Assembly (NCBI GenBank): GCA_022266195.1
Contig: WHVY01000003.1
Location: 1,240,001-1,304,000 of the forward strand
Direction: 5' to 3'
Length of the DNA stretch: 64,000 bases
From: Tetranychus cinnabarinus
Taxonomy: Eukaryota; Arthropoda; Arachnida; Trombidiformes; Tetranychidae
A model generated the notes under the pieces. That model was not told the DNA's origin and ran no database searches. It was given only the letters and a program-made list of their open reading frames with translations. Both the position numbers and the translations under genes were made by a program. This document shows, piece after piece, positions 10,041-23,300 of the stretch (within the stretch, counting starts at the first letter, position 1; every line of letters starts with the position of its first letter).

Positions 10041-10345
10041 CAGTAACCTGCCAGTTAATGGGACTGCCAGATAATGGGACTAAATTTATCAATGATCCCT
10101 ATTAAAGGAGGAGTCAATTCAATTTAAATTTTACCAAATTTTGTTTTAATTGTTTTAATTAACAATTAACTAAGTTAAATTTTTTTTCGTAAAATATTGA
10201 TAAAAAAACTCACAGAATCATCTTTAAATAACATTTGCGGTTAAATTTGATAAATTAAGGAAGATTGAAAATCATGAAATGGTCTGCTCGACAAATAGTG
10301 AAAATAAGCTATTTTCAGTTTGTCCCATTATCTGGCAGGTTACTG
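10041..10345. mobile_element. 305-bp MITE, pogo/Tc1-like ends, TA target duplication
   Basis: Terminal inverted repeats of about 25 bases start CAGTAACCTGCCAG and end with the complement CTGGCAGGTTACTG. TA dinucleotides flank both sides (10039-10040, 10346-10347). A partial second copy of the inner repeat (CTGCCAGATAATGGGAC) follows the left end. There is no coding capacity. The paralogous segment near 44911 has the empty TA site, which proves insertion after the duplication. Confidence 0.85.
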
Positions 10346-11281
10346 TACAAATAAAGAGTTTTCGTTAATGATAATTCAGATATCGATTATAGCGCGCAAC
10401 ATTGTATCTTGGCAGAGTTTCCCTGTAAAGTTATCTTGTTTACTTGACATCAAGATGAATTAGTCTAATCCAATTGAAGGTAAAAGTCCAACTAATAATG
10501 AAAGTGTAATTGTACATTATGAAGCGAAATGGATTGAAAATTAATGTAATGGTAAAATACAAAATAAAGATTTACGGTAAAGAGTTGTAGACTAACAAGA
10601 TAGCAATATTCTGTATGATCTCCATTGATTGTGCGAACGATTCAGTCCTTAACGCGGAAAGACAAAAAAGTGAAAAATTCTGGAGATCCTCATTAACACA
10701 TTAAAATTTCGATCAATTGAATCATCCATGTTTCCCAACAATTTGCAAATTTAATACATGTATTTCGGGTGATTTAAAGGGTGTTGCGTTAAAGGAATTA
10801 CAATCATCTTATTTCGATTATACAAAATGTTATTAGAAATGAAAAAATGGAAAAGTTCAATGAAAATCTTAACCTTTACCACTGGTTAAGCAGTTTCAAC
10901 TTGAACAACTTTTTAATTATTGTTGAATAAGATAATTGCTAGTTCTTTCACGCAACCCCTTAACAACTGGAAATTACGAAAATACAATCATTCTCGTTTG
11001 TTTAGAACCAACTTTCATATGAACAAAACCAGAATTCAAAAGAGTAAAACCGGCTGACTGTAAAGTCACAGAGTTTTCATAACAACAAAACCGCGTTCAA
11101 ATGACCAAAACTCATTTTCATAAGACAAAAACTCTCGAGTTGTATCAATTGAAAGATTGAAATTTTTGATTAGGATCATGATTTATGAAATCAGTCGCTA
11201 ACCCGATTTAACATTAAGGGCACACTATATTATTGACGGGTTAGCTAAAGGTTATCATTGAATTCAAACAAAAACCGCAAT

Positions 11282-11346
11282 GAAATTTCAGGAACATACT
11301 TGAGAGATCGAGAAACTTCCAGCATAAAAAGTGAGTGAGTATAAAA
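11282..11346 (+). promoter_or_regulatory. Heat-shock promoter of sHSP gene 3
   Basis: Perfect three-unit heat shock element at 11282-11294 (GAAATTTCAGGAA), GAAACTTC at 11312-11319 and TATAAAA at 11340-11346. Confidence 0.75.
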
Positions 11347-11515
11347 CTGGTTGCTGCTTCACTCAGCTGGTAACAGTAAACAGTAACAACAAAACTTCAA
11401 ACGCGCTTACAAACTTAATTTCAAACTTTCTTACTTTTCCTGTGAACCTAATCTTGTGCTTTCAATTTATTAATTCATTTATTTAGTGTTCAACAACAAT
11501 CAAAGTCCATTGAAA

Positions 11516-12067
11516 ATGTCTCTTGTTCCACGACTCATTGATACAATGTTCCGAGATCCATTCGATGATATCTATCCAATCATCGCTTATCGTGAACCAG
11601 TTATGGATTACCCTAGACGATCATGGGGTCAAATGAATCGTGCTCTTCATCAATTAGACCAATTGTCTAAGCATCTTAATCAAGAAATGGCTACAATCAA
11701 GGATTCCGAGGATAAATTCGAGGTTAATGTTGATTGTGCCCACTTCAAACCAGAAGAGATAAACGTTAAACTGTCTGACAATAATCTGGTAGTCGAAGCA
11801 AAACACGAAGAAAGATCTGATGAACATGGTTACATTTCTCGATCATTTAAAAGGCGATATGTTCTTCCAGAGAATGTGGAATTCGAGAAACTTCAGTCAA
11901 ATTTAGGAGTTGATGGTGTACTTTCAATCAAGGCTCCAAAGAAGGTTGTCAATGCTGTTACAGGAGAAAAGAAGATTCCAATCACTTTGACCAACCAAGT
12001 CCATCAACCAGTTGAAAGTGGTGATAAAGCTCAAACTGAAAAGATGGAAACCAAACAAACAAATTAA
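11516..12067 (+). CDS. Small heat shock protein (Hsp20 family)
   Basis: 183 residues, nearly identical to the genes at 4472 and 50062: N-terminal arm, alpha-crystallin domain (about 63-147) and IPI at 154-156. Codon 46 reads His rather than Arg (ALHQ). The usual stop after METK has changed to CAA, so the protein runs three residues further (QTN). Start at the ATG at 11516; the upstream in-frame GTG lies in the 5'UTR. AATAAA is at 12247-12252. The 3'UTR keeps a degenerate form of the palindrome seen in other copies. Confidence 0.95.
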   Translation: MSLVPRLIDTMFRDPFDDIYPIIAYREPVMDYPRRSWGQMNRALHQLDQLSKHLNQEMATIKDSEDKFEVNVDCAHFKPEEINVKLSDNNLVVEAKHEERSDEHGYISRSFKRRYVLPENVEFEKLQSNLGVDGVLSIKAPKKVVNAVTGEKKIPITLTNQVHQPVESGDKAQTEKMETKQTN

Positions 12068-12252
12068 GCCAAAGATATGGAATCATTAATTAAATTCTGG
12101 TCCAATCTCTAAATTTAGGTTTTTTAAATTGTAGTATTAAATCATGAGCTTTTTTATGAAAATGCATATGTGATACTCTCTTATGTTGTAAAAATCTCGC
12201 TCTGTAAAGATCTCTATTGTATCTAATTGCAATGTATTTATGATTGCAATAA

Positions 12253-13190
12253 AATTATTTATTTAAGTAATCATTCTTGTTCTTTTGCTATTCATTGACA
12301 CTAATATTATCAAGCTCCATTCAAAGAGAAAATCAAATGGAGTAATTGAACTTTAACGCAATCGACGCACGAATTCATTTGAGTCAGCTCAACATTCATT
12401 CAACTTTTATTCAAGTAATTTATTTATGCCTAACGATTCGATACTTATTTCAACTCTACTTCATTACTCTACTTAATCTATGATATTTTTCATGAGATGA
12501 ACTGACGCAAAAATTGCTATTTTTTAATTAAAATGCATACTATTAGTAGTATTAAAAGTTAGTTCATTCAAACCATAGTCACATAGTTCTTCATGATGTC
12601 AGAAGAATAATGAGTTTACTAAAAAATTAGAAAATAAAGTAATTCAATCAAAATTAACATCTTAATAAATTCCATCATTTGCATGGATCAATAATAGAGT
12701 AATAGAAACCGCAGTGATACATGAGATTCGAGGAAAATTAAGCTTAATTTTCAAATTTTTGATACAAAGAGATCAAATCAAATAGAAGATAACAAATTAT
12801 GATTTATTATGGAACGAGAGAATGTTAATTTAAAATAATCGAGTCAACTTTTCGGATAATATTGTGCAAAAAAGAAATCTTAATAGAGGTCACTTTCGTT
12901 ATTTGATCTGATAGTTCAAAAGAGCAAGATACATTGAATACAAAGGAAAAACAATTAACGGTAACCTTTCAACCGCTTTGTCTGCTCTTTTCTCAGCTCT
13001 CTGGTCATTAGTTTGCAAAATACCGGCTAAGGTTGATTCTCGTTCTTATATTACTGGAACTTTCTCAGAACAGGATTTATTATCAACCGTAAACTAATAA
13101 AATTATTGCGCATACTATTTAAGGTTATACTTCGTTGAAAGTCACTGAAAATCAATACTGGAAAACAACTGAAAGTTCATGAATACATCT
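12253..13190. other. Intergenic, no gene seen
   Basis: AT-rich DNA between two sHSP genes. No coding frame or repeat recognised. Confidence 0.45.
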
Positions 13191-13195
13191 GACGT

Positions 13196-13235
13196 TTCTA
13201 GAAGCTTCCAGTAAAAGGAGTGAGTAAGTATAAAG
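13196..13235 (+). promoter_or_regulatory. Heat-shock promoter of sHSP gene 4
   Basis: Perfect heat shock element TTC-TA-GAA-GC-TTC at 13196-13208 and TATAAAG at 13229-13235. It differs from the other sHSP promoters in most bases but keeps the same spacing to the shared 5'UTR element CAGCTGGTAACAGTAAACAG. Confidence 0.75.
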
Positions 13236-13481
13236 CAAGTTGAAGCTCCACACAGCTGGTAACAGTAAACAGTGAAGCTGTAATAAATATTGACACTCGC
13301 TAATACAAAGCTAACTTCAAATTAACTGTTTGATCTTAATTCAGTTTTTTTTTATTTCTAAGTTTAATCAAGTCAAAAAGTCCAATACTCGTTATCAAGC
13401 TAATTCGAACTGTTACTCTCCTGTTTCCATTTTCTCGTACTTTAAATTGTGTTGTGTTTAATCGTAATTAATTGAACAAAT

Positions 13482-14024
13482 ATGTCTTTGGTTCCACTTA
13501 TTCTTGAATCAATGCTAAATGATCAATCAGATCAGTACTATCCAATCATCGCTTACCGTGAACCAGTTATGGATTACCCTAGACGATCATGGGGTCAAAT
13601 GAATCGTGCTCTTCGTCAATTGGACCAATTGTCTAAGCATCTCAATCAAGAAATGACAACAATCAACGATTCCGAAGATAAATTCGAGGTTAATGTTGAT
13701 TGTGCCCATTTCAAACCAGAAGAGATAAACGTTAAACTGGCCGACAATCATCTGGTAGTTGAAGCAAGACATGAAGAAAGATCTGATGAACATGGTTTCA
13801 TCTCACGAGCATTCAAGAGGAGATATATCTTACCAGAAAATGTAGAAATTGAGAAAATCGAGTCAAGCTTAGGAGTTGATGGCGTACTTAAGATCAAAGC
13901 TCCAAAGAAGGTTGTCAATGCTGTTACAGGAGAAAAGAAGATTCCAATAACTTTGACCAACCAAGTCCATCAACCAGTTGAAAGCGGTGATAAAGCTCAA
14001 ACTGAAAAGATGGAAACCAAATAA
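13482..14024 (+). CDS. Small heat shock protein, divergent N-terminus and promoter
   Basis: 180 residues. Residues 6-20 and several alpha-crystallin positions (such as EKIESSLGVDGVLKIKAP) differ from the other copies. Residues 21-62 and the C-terminal 40 are almost unchanged even at the DNA level, while promoter, 5'UTR and 3'UTR are clearly different. This patchwork suggests gene conversion from its neighbours onto an older paralogue. The IPI motif and the complete domain are present. Poly(A) signal at 14210-14215. Confidence 0.93.
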   Translation: MSLVPLILESMLNDQSDQYYPIIAYREPVMDYPRRSWGQMNRALRQLDQLSKHLNQEMTTINDSEDKFEVNVDCAHFKPEEINVKLADNHLVVEARHEERSDEHGFISRAFKRRYILPENVEIEKIESSLGVDGVLKIKAPKKVVNAVTGEKKIPITLTNQVHQPVESGDKAQTEKMETK

Positions 14025-14215
14025 ACTCAGCCAAAGATATGGTTTTACCAATTGTATTGGTTAATGCACATCTCTTAATGCAAATCTCATCATTTGTGTT
14101 CCAAAGTCAATTTAAATTACATAGCTTATGTAACACCTGTTCATCCCACCATTCACTGAACCCACCTTCTAAATATTGTATCGATTTCTTCCTTTGTTTA
14201 TCTGTGATTAATAAA

Positions 14216-15112
14216 TAAATTTTTTTAAGAAAAAACATTTGTCTCTTTATTTCATCTGGTCTACTCCAAGAAAATACTGAAGGTAAATTAAGACGAAATT
14301 AGTCAAAAATAAAGCTCAATTTGATTTTTCATGTAAGAAAAGTGATAGAAAGTAGAAGAAGCGAAATCATGAAAAGACATGATCACAATAATCCAGAAAA
14401 TTTCAAGGTAACAAAATGAAGTGAAGCATATCACGAATCAATGATAAAGTTCAAAATAATATTACCTCTTATAGCGCTTTCAGTAAGGATTGATCAAGCT
14501 ATGCAATCAATTTTTAAAATTACTGTAAGTTAAAATTAAATAGTGCGCTTTAAAGATTTAAAAGTTGAAAAACTGTATTTCCTAGCCATAAATAGCCAAA
14601 AAACATAAAAATCCGTTTTTATCATTTCACCAAAATATTAGAAAACGAAATTCTAGTTCTAAAATCTATCTTAATTGTAATTTAAGCTTTCTGAGGCACT
14701 GATATTCATTAAACAGTTAGCTTATAACACGAGAATGCTTTCTTATGAATAATAAATTTCTGTCATTGGGCATTAAATTAATGGACATATTTTAAATATT
14801 TCTAATCCGGAATAAATTTTTCAACATTTCATTAATAATTGTGATTGTCACCTTGAGAAAAATTAGTTTTATCAAAAATTAAATAAATATCAATTTACCG
14901 TTTGATGTACAAAATTGGCGGCGTGTTTAAGCAGAATGGCAATTCATGTTTCTATGACAACCATCAGTTGTCTGCTTTAGACATCCGTTTCCGCAAGTTT
15001 TTTTGAGTTCTCACTATTTAATTGACTGATTAGGTACTGATTGTCTGTACCTTTACCATATTTCTAAGTTAATTTAATTTTTATTTTATATTGTTTGGAC
15101 CAACCATTAAAA
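14216..15112. other. Intergenic with RpL10 promoter region, no other gene
   Basis: No coding frame. The last ~120 bases before 15113 form the 5'UTR and promoter area of RpL10. No TATA box is obvious, as is usual for ribosomal protein genes. Confidence 0.45.
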
Positions 15113-16028
15113 ATGGGACGACGTCCTGCTCGATGGTAAGTTATTTTATACATTATATCTTTATTTTCACCATCTTCAACTCTTTCTTTTACCTTAAATT
15201 GAATGTTATTTATGTTTCCTGATAGTATTACTCAATTTGACTGAGACCTTGCATCATCTAATGACTTTGTCATCATTAACTAATCGGCTTATATCTTTTC
15301 TCTTTAACAGTTATCGTTATTGCAAAAACAAGCCTTATCCAAAATCACGTTTCTGTCGTGGTGTTCCAGACGCTAAGATTCGTATTTTTGATTTGGGTAG
15401 GAAAAAGGCTAAGGTCGATGAGTTTCCACTATGTGTGCATATGGTGTCTAATGAATATGAACAAATCTCATCGGAAGCTCTTGAAGCCGCACGTATCTGT
15501 GCTAACAAGTATCTTGTTAAAACCTGTGGTAAAGATGCTTTCCATTTGAGAATTCGTCTACACCCTTTCCACGTTATCAGGTTTGTATTTTAACTGCGTT
15601 TTACTTTCACAATGTTACTAAGACTCATTTACTTACTCTTTCCTTCATTTTCTAGGATTAACAAAATGTTATCATGTGCTGGAGCTGATAGGCTTCAAAC
15701 TGGAATGAGAGGAGCTTTTGGTAAACCTCAAGGTACTGTAGCCCGAGTTTACATTAATCAAGTTATGATGTCTGTTCGAGCTAAAGAAAACCACAAAGAC
15801 AATGTTATTGAAGCTTTGAGACGTGCTAAATTCAAGTTCCCTGGTCGTCAAAAGATAGTTATCTCCAAAAAATGGGGTTTCACTAAATGGGACACGGGCG
15901 AGTATGAAAAACTTCGGGCTAACGGTACACTGAAGCCAGATGGTTTCTATTGTAAATACCGACCCAACAAAGGACCCTTTGAAAACTGGGTCAAAATCCA
16001 GAAGGAATTGCGTGGCATCGAAGCCTAA
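15113..16028 (+). CDS. RpL10: Ribosomal protein L10 (uL16), three exons
   Basis: Large-subunit ribosomal protein that sits near the peptidyl transferase centre and helps join subunits. Exons are 15113-15135, 15311-15580 and 15656-16028, with GT-AG introns of 175 and 75 bases. The joined frame of 666 bases gives 221 residues, the usual animal length. The start [20 protein letters not shown], the loop segment GADRLQTGMRGAFGKPQGT and the end WVKIQKELRGIEA are typical. The first exon holds only seven and two-thirds codons. Poly(A) signals at 16100-16109. Confidence 0.97.
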
Positions 16029-16411
16029 ATTATGTAAACTATTCGGAGGAAGACTATGTCCGCTTGTGGAGTAAGAAGCTATTTGTTGAAGAAACCAGTA
16101 ATAAATAAAGATGTTTCTTATGTGAAATCAAAGTCTCTTTTTATTTGGTTAAACCGATTTATGCATTGTTTTAGATCTAGAGCGAAATTGTTCTAATCTA
16201 ATTTATGTCACTCATTTAAAAAGTTATTGATAGAATCTTTTGATTAAACCGGAGAAGAAGATTAAACATGGATTTCAGCTTTTAATAAATATCTAAACAA
16301 CATTAACTTTTGTACATGAATTAAGCTACTGTTAATGACACGAGTCGATGCTGTTCGACCGATTTCAATCAAAAGAATGATCTAAAGTAATTGATAAGCT
16401 GAATCCGAAAT

Positions 16412-16870
16412 TCATCTCCCTTCGGCTTCCAATTCCTTTAATCTTTTCACTAGATGTTGACTTGGTAGTCCTTGGTAATGAGCATTTATCAATGCAGACT
16501 CCAACATTGGTCTCTCCAATTCAGGCAATCTTTCAAAAATAGGCTTTTCCAAATCTTCATCTAAATCATTGGCTTCTCTAAAAATCATACAATACACTGC
16601 AATTGCCGCTAAACAGAAAGCAAAAACTTTATAATTAGATGGCCAAACTTCATTTTCATCAGGAGGAACAAAATAATTATAAGCAGATTTCCATTCCTTG
16701 GCAGCTTTTGATTGAGAGTAGGATATTGTTTTGGGCTTTGCCTCATTCACATCACCAATTCCATTTGAAGTTGTCGTAGTGTTTGACCGTAGAGCACAAA
16801 TGGCGGGCCTTGATTTGATGAAAAAGTTGAACCATCTATTAATTTTAACAAGCGAACTAACGGTATTCAT
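16412..16870 (-). CDS. Small probable mitochondrial inner-membrane protein, CCSMST1-like
   Basis: 152 residues. The first ~30 residues are basic and hydrophobic without acidic residues, like a mitochondrial targeting sequence. A single membrane segment (about 81-98, VFAFCLAAIAVYCMIF) is followed by an acidic stretch REANDLDEDLEKPIFERLPELE. The layout and the RE-x-NDLDE motif after the membrane segment recall CCSMST1-type proteins of respiratory-complex assembly. That match is from memory and moderate at best. No intron. It is transcribed away from sidekick, with about 445 bases between the two starts. Confidence 0.7.
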   Translation of the reverse strand: MNTVSSLVKINRWFNFFIKSRPAICALRSNTTTTSNGIGDVNEAKPKTISYSQSKAAKEWKSAYNYFVPPDENEVWPSNYKVFAFCLAAIAVYCMIFREANDLDEDLEKPIFERLPELERPMLESALINAHYQGLPSQHLVKRLKELEAEGR

Positions 16871-17315
16871 GATTATGCTGTTATAGATTCACCAAAGAAA
16901 ATACGTAAAACAAAATCACATGGTAAGAAGCCAGAAAAAATAGACAGAGAAAATAACATGTGTAAGTTATACGCAAAAGTAAAACAAACAGATAATATTA
17001 TTGCAAACAATCTCAAGATCTGGATAGCTGTACAGATATTCCCAGGCTGAGAAAGGTAAGAAAAGGTAAAAAAGGTAAATGATTATAAGAAGGACAAAGA
17101 AAACTGGTTACTGGTTACTGTATACCTGCGCAAAGTAAGAATGCTGTAAGCTGGTCCCTAACTTTTATTAGCACCTAGTCTCGCCTTGCCTGTTCTCTCT
17201 TTCTTCTCCATCTTAGCATCTTACTCCATCTTTATTAATGTTTCTTTTGTGTTTTAGTCGTTTTTTTAAAACAATTTTTGTATTTTTATAACCCAAAAGT
17301 GCCTTTCTATTTAAC
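16871..17315. promoter_or_regulatory. Bidirectional intergenic region between 16412-16870 gene and sdk
   Basis: 445 bases separate two divergent start codons, so both promoters must lie here or the sdk 5'UTR extends from further upstream. A pyrimidine-rich tract (about 17185-17215) precedes sdk. No clear TATA box. Confidence 0.4.
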
Positions 17316-20300
17316 ATGATCCATGAGACTGTTAGTGAAATATCTGAATGTGATCTGGATTACACAATGAGGACCATTAGAAGACATTCTAAATACAAAT
17401 TAGTGACAGTGCCTACATGTCCACCTTTACTTCCATCATCATCTTATATAGGATCTTCCAAATTACTGCCATCATATTTTAATAAATTATCAACTTTAAC
17501 CACAATAACCTCCAAGGTATCACTTAAATTGATAAAACCATGTTTAACTTTTCATACTTTTTTGTGCCTTTTATTGGTCAACTATTATATACAACCAATC
17601 CTATGTCAATCTGACCGTGGTAAGTGATTATATAAGCTTTTCTTTTCCATATCAAAACACTCAATTGTCAAGTTTAGCTAATCAAGTTTTTCCTTCATCA
17701 TTAAAAAACTCAAAAATTCATATTTCCTTGATTGACATCATTTAAAAGTATCAAACTAAACCAAAAGAACTGATTTGATCAATTTCAATCGTGTTGATCC
17801 AGATTTATCCTGTCCAACAGTCTTTAATGTTGATGACATTCTCTGATTAAGTGCTAAAAGTTGAATTAGTTTAAGAGCTAATTATTTGCATTGTATTCGT
17901 TGGTCAGACTCAATCGTTAAAGCATGAATTATTGAATTACATGAGTAAAAGTTTTCAAAAGAAATCTCGGCTGAATTAATGAGTTATGGTGAACTATTTT
18001 TCACCACAGGTGGCTCTGTATAATGTCATTTTAAACGCAATTTTGTGACAACAAAAGAGTCACGCCTCTCTTAATTTGGCAAATAGGATGAAATAATCAG
18101 TAGATGGCGTTTTATTAAAACTTTTACATGATTGAATAGTTCTTGAAAATATTGAAAGTCGATCCTTGATTCGTACGAAATCAATGTTTATGTCAATCTT
18201 AGATCAAGTGAATAGAGGATGAAACATTTATTTTAAGATCTACATTTGATACTTGATTCATTTTAAATGATGTCTCTTCCATTCTAATGATCCCAAAAGA
18301 GATTAACTTCAACTGGTTTTTTACGGCCAGTGTCCCTTCCTTTGTTTTCATTGTCCTGTTTATTGCATAAAGTTGTCTTCATTTTAAATAGCCTGCAATT
18401 ATTTTAATTTGGTTCACATGGGAGGGTAAAATGTTTAAGTCTTTCTGTTAAGTTTAAGTTTCTCTGCGTAACTCCATAATTGGCCATTTGTATTGTAATA
18501 AAGTAAATTGTTTTTCTCAATTTGTCATTTTCATCATTATTATTTATAACAATATTAGATAAAGAGTATCAAATTTTCTTAGAAACACAATAAATTGATG
18601 AAGCTTATTGAAAAAAATGAGTTTATGATTGAATGAGAGCTGAAAAGTGAAGCTTTCTGTCGCTAATGAGCAATAAAAATCTAATGACTTTTTCAAATGA
18701 ATCAAAGTAATCATTTCAATGTTTGGAATGGAGGATTATGATGACTCTTGAACTCTCATAAAATTTACATTACTACTTTTTTTGCTTCTGAATGACTTGG
18801 TTTCGATGTTGGTTTCCCTTTGTCCAATTCCTGTAGTCTACTCGATTCCAATGGCCAATTAAATTTACGATGGTTTATAATCAAAAAATTTCTTTCAAAA
18901 TTAAAAATTAAATGATTTCTGATGAAAACTACCATTGAACTCGATCAAAGTCAGAGAGTACCTTTTGTAAAAAAATTGATTGATTCTTTTTCTTCAGGGT
19001 TTGAAATTGTTAGCTATAATTTTGGTAAAATCAACTTGAAGCACTTTTGCATGGTGCTCTTTATGATCTAATCCAATTATTACGATTGCTAAGCTTGACT
19101 GATTTTACTTGTTATTTCCAGTTCAATTATTGAAGTCATTTCTAACGAGCTTTCATTTTTTCTATTCTTGTTTACAGAGACAACAAGTTCTCCATCTGAC
19201 TCTCGTTCAATTATACGAACTCAAATAAATTATCCTCCTCAAGACGTTAAAGTGATTTTAAGCAATACTGCCGAAATTCAATGTGGTGTAAGACATGAAT
19301 CTACAATACCATTCACCCTTAAATGGTATTTCAATGATAAAGAAATCTCAAGTAAACCTGCAAGTCGTGTCCAAATATTAAATGATGGAACCTTACGAGT
19401 CGAGCAAGCCAGAAATACTGATGTGGGCATTTATACCTGTAGTGTTACATCAATCGCAGGTAATGACTCACGGTCTGCTCGATTAGATTTGGTTGAACTC
19501 CCTCATCCACCTACTGATGTCAAATCTGAACTCAATATTCAAGGTGGATTTGTTAATGTTACATGGACACCAAGTTTCAACGGAAACTCACCAATCACAA
19601 AGTATATTGTCTACAGCCGGGTTAAATTGAATACAGACAGTGGCTCAGAAACTGAATCTTGGGATGATTTTTCTTATCAAAGTTCAAATATCCAAGGTTG
19701 GCGAGTTGCTCAGGCAAACATTTCTGCAAGTCAAAATTTTATCCTCATCCATAATTTAAGGCCTGCAATGACTTATCGTTTTCGGGTGAGCGCAGTAAAC
19801 TCTGTTGGTGAGGGTCAACCAAGTAGTCCCTCAACTCCTCCAGTTACTCTCCCTGCCCAACCACCCAGTGAAGCTCCTATCGGTGTGGTTGGAGCTGCTC
19901 GCTCATCTACAGCCATAATGATTCAATGGCAGCCTCCGTCAGGTGAAGCTCACAATGGTCATCTTCTGGGTTACATAATAAGATACAAATTGGCAAGGTA
20001 TGCTGAAACACCTTGGTACCATAGAAATGTTACCAATCCAGCTCAACTCTCTTTCCATTTGGATGATTTAATTGTTTGGCAAAACTATGAGATTCAAGTT
20101 GCTGCTTACAATGAGATGGGTGTTGGTGCTTTTAGTGACTCCATTTGTATCCGAACTAAAGAGGATAGACCAGCCGCTGCTCCTAGTCAAGTTACTGCTC
20201 GAGCATTAAGTTCTAGGGTTATTCAAGTTTCCTGGTTTCCTCCGGACCCCCAATTGATCAATGGAATCAACCAAGGATATAAATTAGCAGCGCGTTTAAA

Positions 20301-23300
20301 GAATGGAACACTTTTCAAAGAAATGCATGCTGATCCACAACATTTCACTGATCGTCCTCTGTCAAGTAATATTACTGATTTACAGCCCTTCACCGAGTAT
20401 CTGATAACAGTTCATTGTTATACAAATGCTGGTGATGGACCAGCAAATGATCCACCTATCAATGTTGTTACTGAACAAGATTTGCCTGGTGAAGTTGAAA
20501 GCTTCCGGTATTGGGATTTATGGGACAAGACTGTTGATCTTGGCTGGACCCCTCCAGTTCAAAGTAACGGTGAATTGATAGGCTATACGTTAAAACATTA
20601 TATTGCTGATGCACCTCGTGATCAATGGACTGTGTCCAATTATACAGCTAATACAAATGAAACAAGGATAGGCAATTTAAAGCCTACCACTTTTTACCGG
20701 TTTGAGATAAACGCTTGGACTAGAGTTGGACCTGGTCCAGTTAAATCATTAACAATTAAAACTAGTATTCCTCCTGTTCTTCCACACCCGCCAAGTCGAC
20801 TTGCCATCTCGAATATTGGACCGTTTTCAGTTGTTCTTCAATTTACTCCTGGTTTTAATGGTAATGCTTCAATTAGTAAATGGATTGTCGAGGGTCAATT
20901 CTTCAAGTTGAGGAATGCCAATTGGACTCCTATTTACGAATCTGTCAACAACAGTCAACCAAATGCGATCATTGTTAAAAATCTTCGACCTTATACTGAA
21001 TACCGTTTAAGATTGATACCCTTTAATATTGTTGGCCGAAGTATTGAAGCTTCTGAGCCTTCACCTTCTTTTCAAACTCTTCAAGCACCGCCCGCTCATC
21101 CTCCTCTCAATGTTACATTGCGTTCACTCAACGCAACCAGTTTAAGAGTGAGATGGACTCCTTTACCACCAGAGTCTTGGTATGGACAACCTAGAGGTTA
21201 CAATATTACATGGTTTGAAACTACTGAGGAAAATGAGTTGGAAATGGCTGCTGACCGGAAATTTCACGTATCCGGTGACTATCATTCACATTCTTACACA
21301 ATTACTGGATTAGAAGAGTTTACTAATTATGCGGTTCAAGTTTTTGCCATTAATGATGTTGGCACAAGTAATGGCAGTCGATTAGTAGCCACACGTACAT
21401 CTGAAGCCACACCTACAACAGGTCCTAGTAATGTAAAAGTAACAGCTACATCGTCAACAACCATACTTGTTGAATGGTTAGACATCCCTAAAAAGCATCG
21501 CAATGGAGTCATCCAAGGTTTCAAGATTAAATATCGAGCTCAACGTCAAGATGAAGTTTCAGAGTTTAAAAAGATTGAACGAAATGAATCTCGCACAGCA
21601 ACTCTCACTGAACTTAAAAAATATACTCTTTATTCCGTCTCTGTTTGTGCCTTTACACACCTTGGTGATGGTGTTTATAGTCCAAGTTTCTCAGTCCAAA
21701 CATTACAAGATGTTCCTGGAGCTCCTTCAAACATATCGTTTCCCGATGTAACTCTTAACACAGCTAGAATTTTATGGGATATTCCTGAAGAACCCAATGG
21801 AGAAATATTAGCATATAAAGTAACTTACAATTTAAATGTCAGTGACACCTTTTCAGATCGTTCCCATGAACTAGCTTCAACTGATCGAACTTATAAAGTG
21901 ACTGGACTTCAACCCAATACCTATTATTTGTTTAGCGTTACAGCTCGTACAAAAGAGGGTTGGGGTCAACCAGCCAATGCTTATGTTTATACAACTAATA
22001 ATCGAGAGCTTCCTTCAAATCCGTCCATGCCACACATAAAATCGTCCCAAATAAGTTCAAGACAAGTTACTTTCACTTGGAAACCTGGTTACGATGGTTT
22101 AGCTCCTCTTCGCTATTATACTGTTCAGGTTTCTTCTTCAGGTGGACCATGGATCACAGTTTCTCAAAGAATTGACCCTTCATTAACAATATACACTGTT
22201 ACTGGTTTAAAACCATTCACTCCTTACCAGTTTCGTATTCGTGCTAGCAACGATATTGGAAATTCTAATTGGAGCCCTGAAAGTCCTTCTATTTTAACAT
22301 TACCAGCTCCTCCAGATTTTTCCGTGACCGGTGTTACGGTTTCCCCTTATAGCCCAACTGCTGTTTCTGTTAAATGGACACCAATTAAAGAATGGAATGG
22401 CGATGAGAAAGGTGCTGGTTACAAAGTTCAATATTGTTTAGTGTCTTCCGTTGTTTCAGCTGTACATTGTCCATCCACTCTTGTTCAAGGTCCAGCAGTC
22501 ACGGGCGTTTCTATTGATAATCTTGAAAGAGATCATCAATATGAAATCAAAGTTATTCCTTTTAATAGTCAAGGTGAAGGTCCAAGCAGTAAAACCAAGA
22601 TAGTTTATGTTGGTGATGCAGTTCCTAGTGGACCTCCCCTAGATGTTAAAGCAATTTCACTATCTTCGACTGAAGTTAATGTTACTTGGTCACCTCCTGA
22701 AAATGACAAGCAAAATGGACAAATTTTGGGATATAAAATATTTTATTGGCAGTCCAAGTTAAAACCCAATACTACTCTTACTGATGAAGACTCTGAAGAT
22801 AAACGTGAAAGCATGGAAATTGTACCCAACACCTATTTAGAGCTTTCAGATTTAGAAATGTTTACCAACTATCACATCCAAGTGTCTGCTTTCAATCCTG
22901 CTGGTGATGGACCCAGATCAATTGCTGTCTTTGTTCAAACTAAAGAAGATCTTCCCGATATTGTAGGACCTTTAGCGTTCACTGATATTACAATGAGTAG
23001 TCTTCGCATTCATTGGGATCCTCCAACCAAATCAAATGGTATCCTAACTGGTTATTATGTTGTCTACGAGACAAATCAAGATGATTTCAGTAAACAGGTG
23101 AAACAGACCGTATCCGAAAATCATTTACTAGTTAAGGGTCTTAAAGAAATGATGACTTACAATTTCAAGGTAAGAGCTAAAACCTCTGTTGGAATGGGAC
23201 CAGAAAGAAGTGGTAATGTGACAACCGGTCCTCAACAAGGATCTCCGCCTCCAGTTACTCATTTCAACTTTTATCAAACCACAAATGCTGTTCGTTTAAT

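Larger units (their letters stand above)
8941..11170. other. 5' flank of P450 copy 1 and duplicated intergenic DNA
   Basis: No coding sequence. 8941-10560 aligns in pieces with 43840-45080 upstream of the second P450; for example, shared blocks lie near 9340-9410 and 10380-10500. The MITE at 10041-10345 is absent from the other copy. The section 10600-11140 shows nothing recognisable. Confidence 0.5.
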